From Schleiferiaceae bacterium (lineage in GTDB: Bacteria; Bacteroidota; Bacteroidia; Flavobacteriales; Schleiferiaceae): 44,284 nt of DNA. Of this stretch, positions 43,344-44,284 are shown in pieces. A program made the translations under genes and the position numbers. Positions within the stretch are counted from its first letter, which is position 1, and each line of letters begins with the position of its first letter. The notes under the pieces are model-generated. The model was not told the origin of the DNA, searched no databases, and was given only the letters and a program-made list of their open reading frames with translations. Where the stretch lies: positions 1 through 44,284 of the forward strand of contig JAKMGS010000001.1 in assembly GCA_022424815.1 (NCBI GenBank), written 5' to 3'.

Positions 43344-44035
43344 CAATCGATTGTTTCGAATTTATACCCAACGCCTTTGACCGTCTTGATGCGATCATCA
43401 CCTATTTTCTCTCTGAGCTTACGGATATGTACATCTATGGTTCTACCTCCTACAATAACTACCGTACCCCATATTCTGTCCATGATTTCTTCACGTATAA
43501 AGACTTTTCCTGGTTTCGATGCCAAGAGGCTGAGCAATTCGAATTCTTTCCTCGGAAGTTCAATAACATTTCCCGCAATCTCTACATGGTAGCGCTCAGG
43601 GTCAATGATTAAATCTGAGAACTCCATTTTTCCTGGAACTTCTTGCTCAGGAACTGGTCTTCTTCTTAAGAGTGCCTTTAATCTTGAGGTCAGAACCTTA
43701 GGTTTTACGGGCTTCGTTATATAATCATCTGCGCCAGCTTCAAAACCTGCCACTTGGCTGTAATCTTCACCACGTGCCGTAAGAAATGCAATGATTGTAT
43801 TCTCAAGTCCTGGCAATCTTCGAATTTGATCACAGGCTTCAATACCGTCCATTTCCGGCATCATTACGTCCAATAAAATTAAATCTGGCTTGAATTCTTT
43901 CGCTTTTGCTACACCTGCTTTACCGCTGGCGGCAGTCGCTACTTTATATCCTTCTGCTTTTAAGTTGTATCCTACGAAGTCCAAAATATCTGGCTCGTCG
44001 TCAACTAATAGAATCTTGATGTTAGAATTATCCAT
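43343..44035 (-). CDS. OmpR/PhoB-family response regulator
   Basis: This 230-residue protein has an N-terminal receiver domain with D12/D13 and the phosphorylation site D56 in LILLDVMMPEMDG, T86-region switch (IAFLTARGED), and K108-type lysine (DYITKPVKP). The C-terminal winged-helix DNA-binding domain (about 130-228) has PRKEFELLSLLASKPG and GRTIDVHIRKLREKIG. It is co-transcribed with the histidine kinase. PhoB-like by domain pattern; targets are unknown, though the divergent gene at 44235 is a candidate. Confidence 0.94.
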   Translation of the reverse strand: MDNSNIKILLVDDEPDILDFVGYNLKAEGYKVATAASGKAGVAKAKEFKPDLILLDVMMPEMDGIEACDQIRRLPGLENTIIAFLTARGEDYSQVAGFEAGADDYITKPVKPKVLTSRLKALLRRRPVPEQEVPGKMEFSDLIIDPERYHVEIAGNVIELPRKEFELLSLLASKPGKVFIREEIMDRIWGTVVIVGGRTIDVHIRKLREKIGDDRIKTVKGVGYKFETID

Positions 44036-44050
44036 GATTTCAATTTACCA

Positions 44051-44079
44051 CAAAGATGGAAAACTATTACTACTTCCAA
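44051..44079 (-). promoter_or_regulatory. Candidate promoter of the two-component genes
   Basis: A -33 TTG (complement of 44077-44079) is 18 bp from CATCTTTG (complement of 44051-44058), a one-mismatch match to TAnnTTTG. Transcription would start near 44044, about 10 nt before the ATG. A CTTAACATAAAG just above (44094-44105) might be part of a regulatory site. Confidence 0.4.
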
Positions 44080-44234
44080 GCGACTTCTAGAAACTTAACA
44101 TAAAGCAAATGTGGGCCTAACAAACTCTTAAAGCCCTTTTCTAAACTCAGCAATTAAAGTTGATACTTAGTTAAGATTCAGTTTACATGATGGTCCTTCA
44201 TTTGTGATGTCAAAACAAAACAAAAGACGTAGAA

Positions 44235-44284
44235 ATGAAATTCAACAAATTAATGATTGTAGTCGCAGCTGCTTCTTTCCTAGC
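44235..44284 (+). CDS. Start of a secreted or outer-membrane protein (cut by the window edge)
   Basis: Only 16 codons and two bases are present, starting ATG at 44235. They read KFNKLMIVVAAASFLA after the Met, a basic start followed by a hydrophobic core, so a signal peptide. It is divergent from the response-regulator gene with 199 bp between starts. The product cannot be identified. No strong promoter was seen; TTCATTTG at 44197-44204 is a one-mismatch -7 box without a -33. Confidence 0.6.
   Translation, partial: MKFNKLMIVVAAASFL

Overview
The window reads as chromosomal DNA of a marine-type Bacteroidota, most likely order Flavobacteriales. The evidence is the 16S rRNA 5' end, promoters of the Bacteroidota type (TTG, about 19 bp, TAnnTTTG), few Shine-Dalgarno sequences, and type IX secretion/gliding genes (porU, porV, a porP/sprF homologue, gldJ). 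I see no tRNA, insertion sequence, phage gene or CRISPR array. Genes are densely packed, often with 1-17 bp overlaps.

Layout. 1-836: the 5' end of a 16S gene (minus strand) and its leader, with three tandem promoters of identical geometry. 837-3950: a short-chain dehydrogenase and the pyruvate dehydrogenase E1-alpha and E2 genes. 4020-11550: the T9SS/gliding block, with porU-porV leftward and porP/sprF-gldJ rightward from a shared 125 bp region. 11583-17710: murF, an acyl-CoA dehydrogenase, anmK, an amino-acid dehydrogenase and the antiporter gene nhaD. 17742-21509: exbB-exbD-tonB-folC and a small secreted protein. 21506-25007: a divergent comM-like ATPase, rlmN and pirin. 25009-31351: a tightly overlapping leftward run (radC, an alpha/alpha-toroid protein, an AAC(3)-fold acyltransferase, an SDR, a polysaccharide-deacetylase-like protein, a FemAB/GNAT-like protein, a YjjG-type HAD phosphatase). 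With the divergent DUF1972 glycosyltransferase at 31421 this is the most accessory-looking part of the window and may serve surface-glycan modification. 32498-40025: queA, a conserved membrane protein, the ftsX-DUF3098-uppP-truB operon, and leuS. 40020-44284: tryptophan 2,3-dioxygenase with an M23 peptidase, a PhoR/PhoB-like two-component pair, and the start of a secreted protein.

Much of the window concerns the cell envelope: T9SS assembly, peptidoglycan synthesis and recycling (murF, anmK, uppP, M23 peptidase), TonB energisation, ftsX, and possible glycan tailoring. The least expected observations are the triple rRNA promoter, the divergent ComM, the glycan-type cluster headed by radC, the Cys-for-His change at the presumed M23 zinc site, and a 10-bp word found seven times. 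All calls come from reading sequence and translations by eye; no database search was run.
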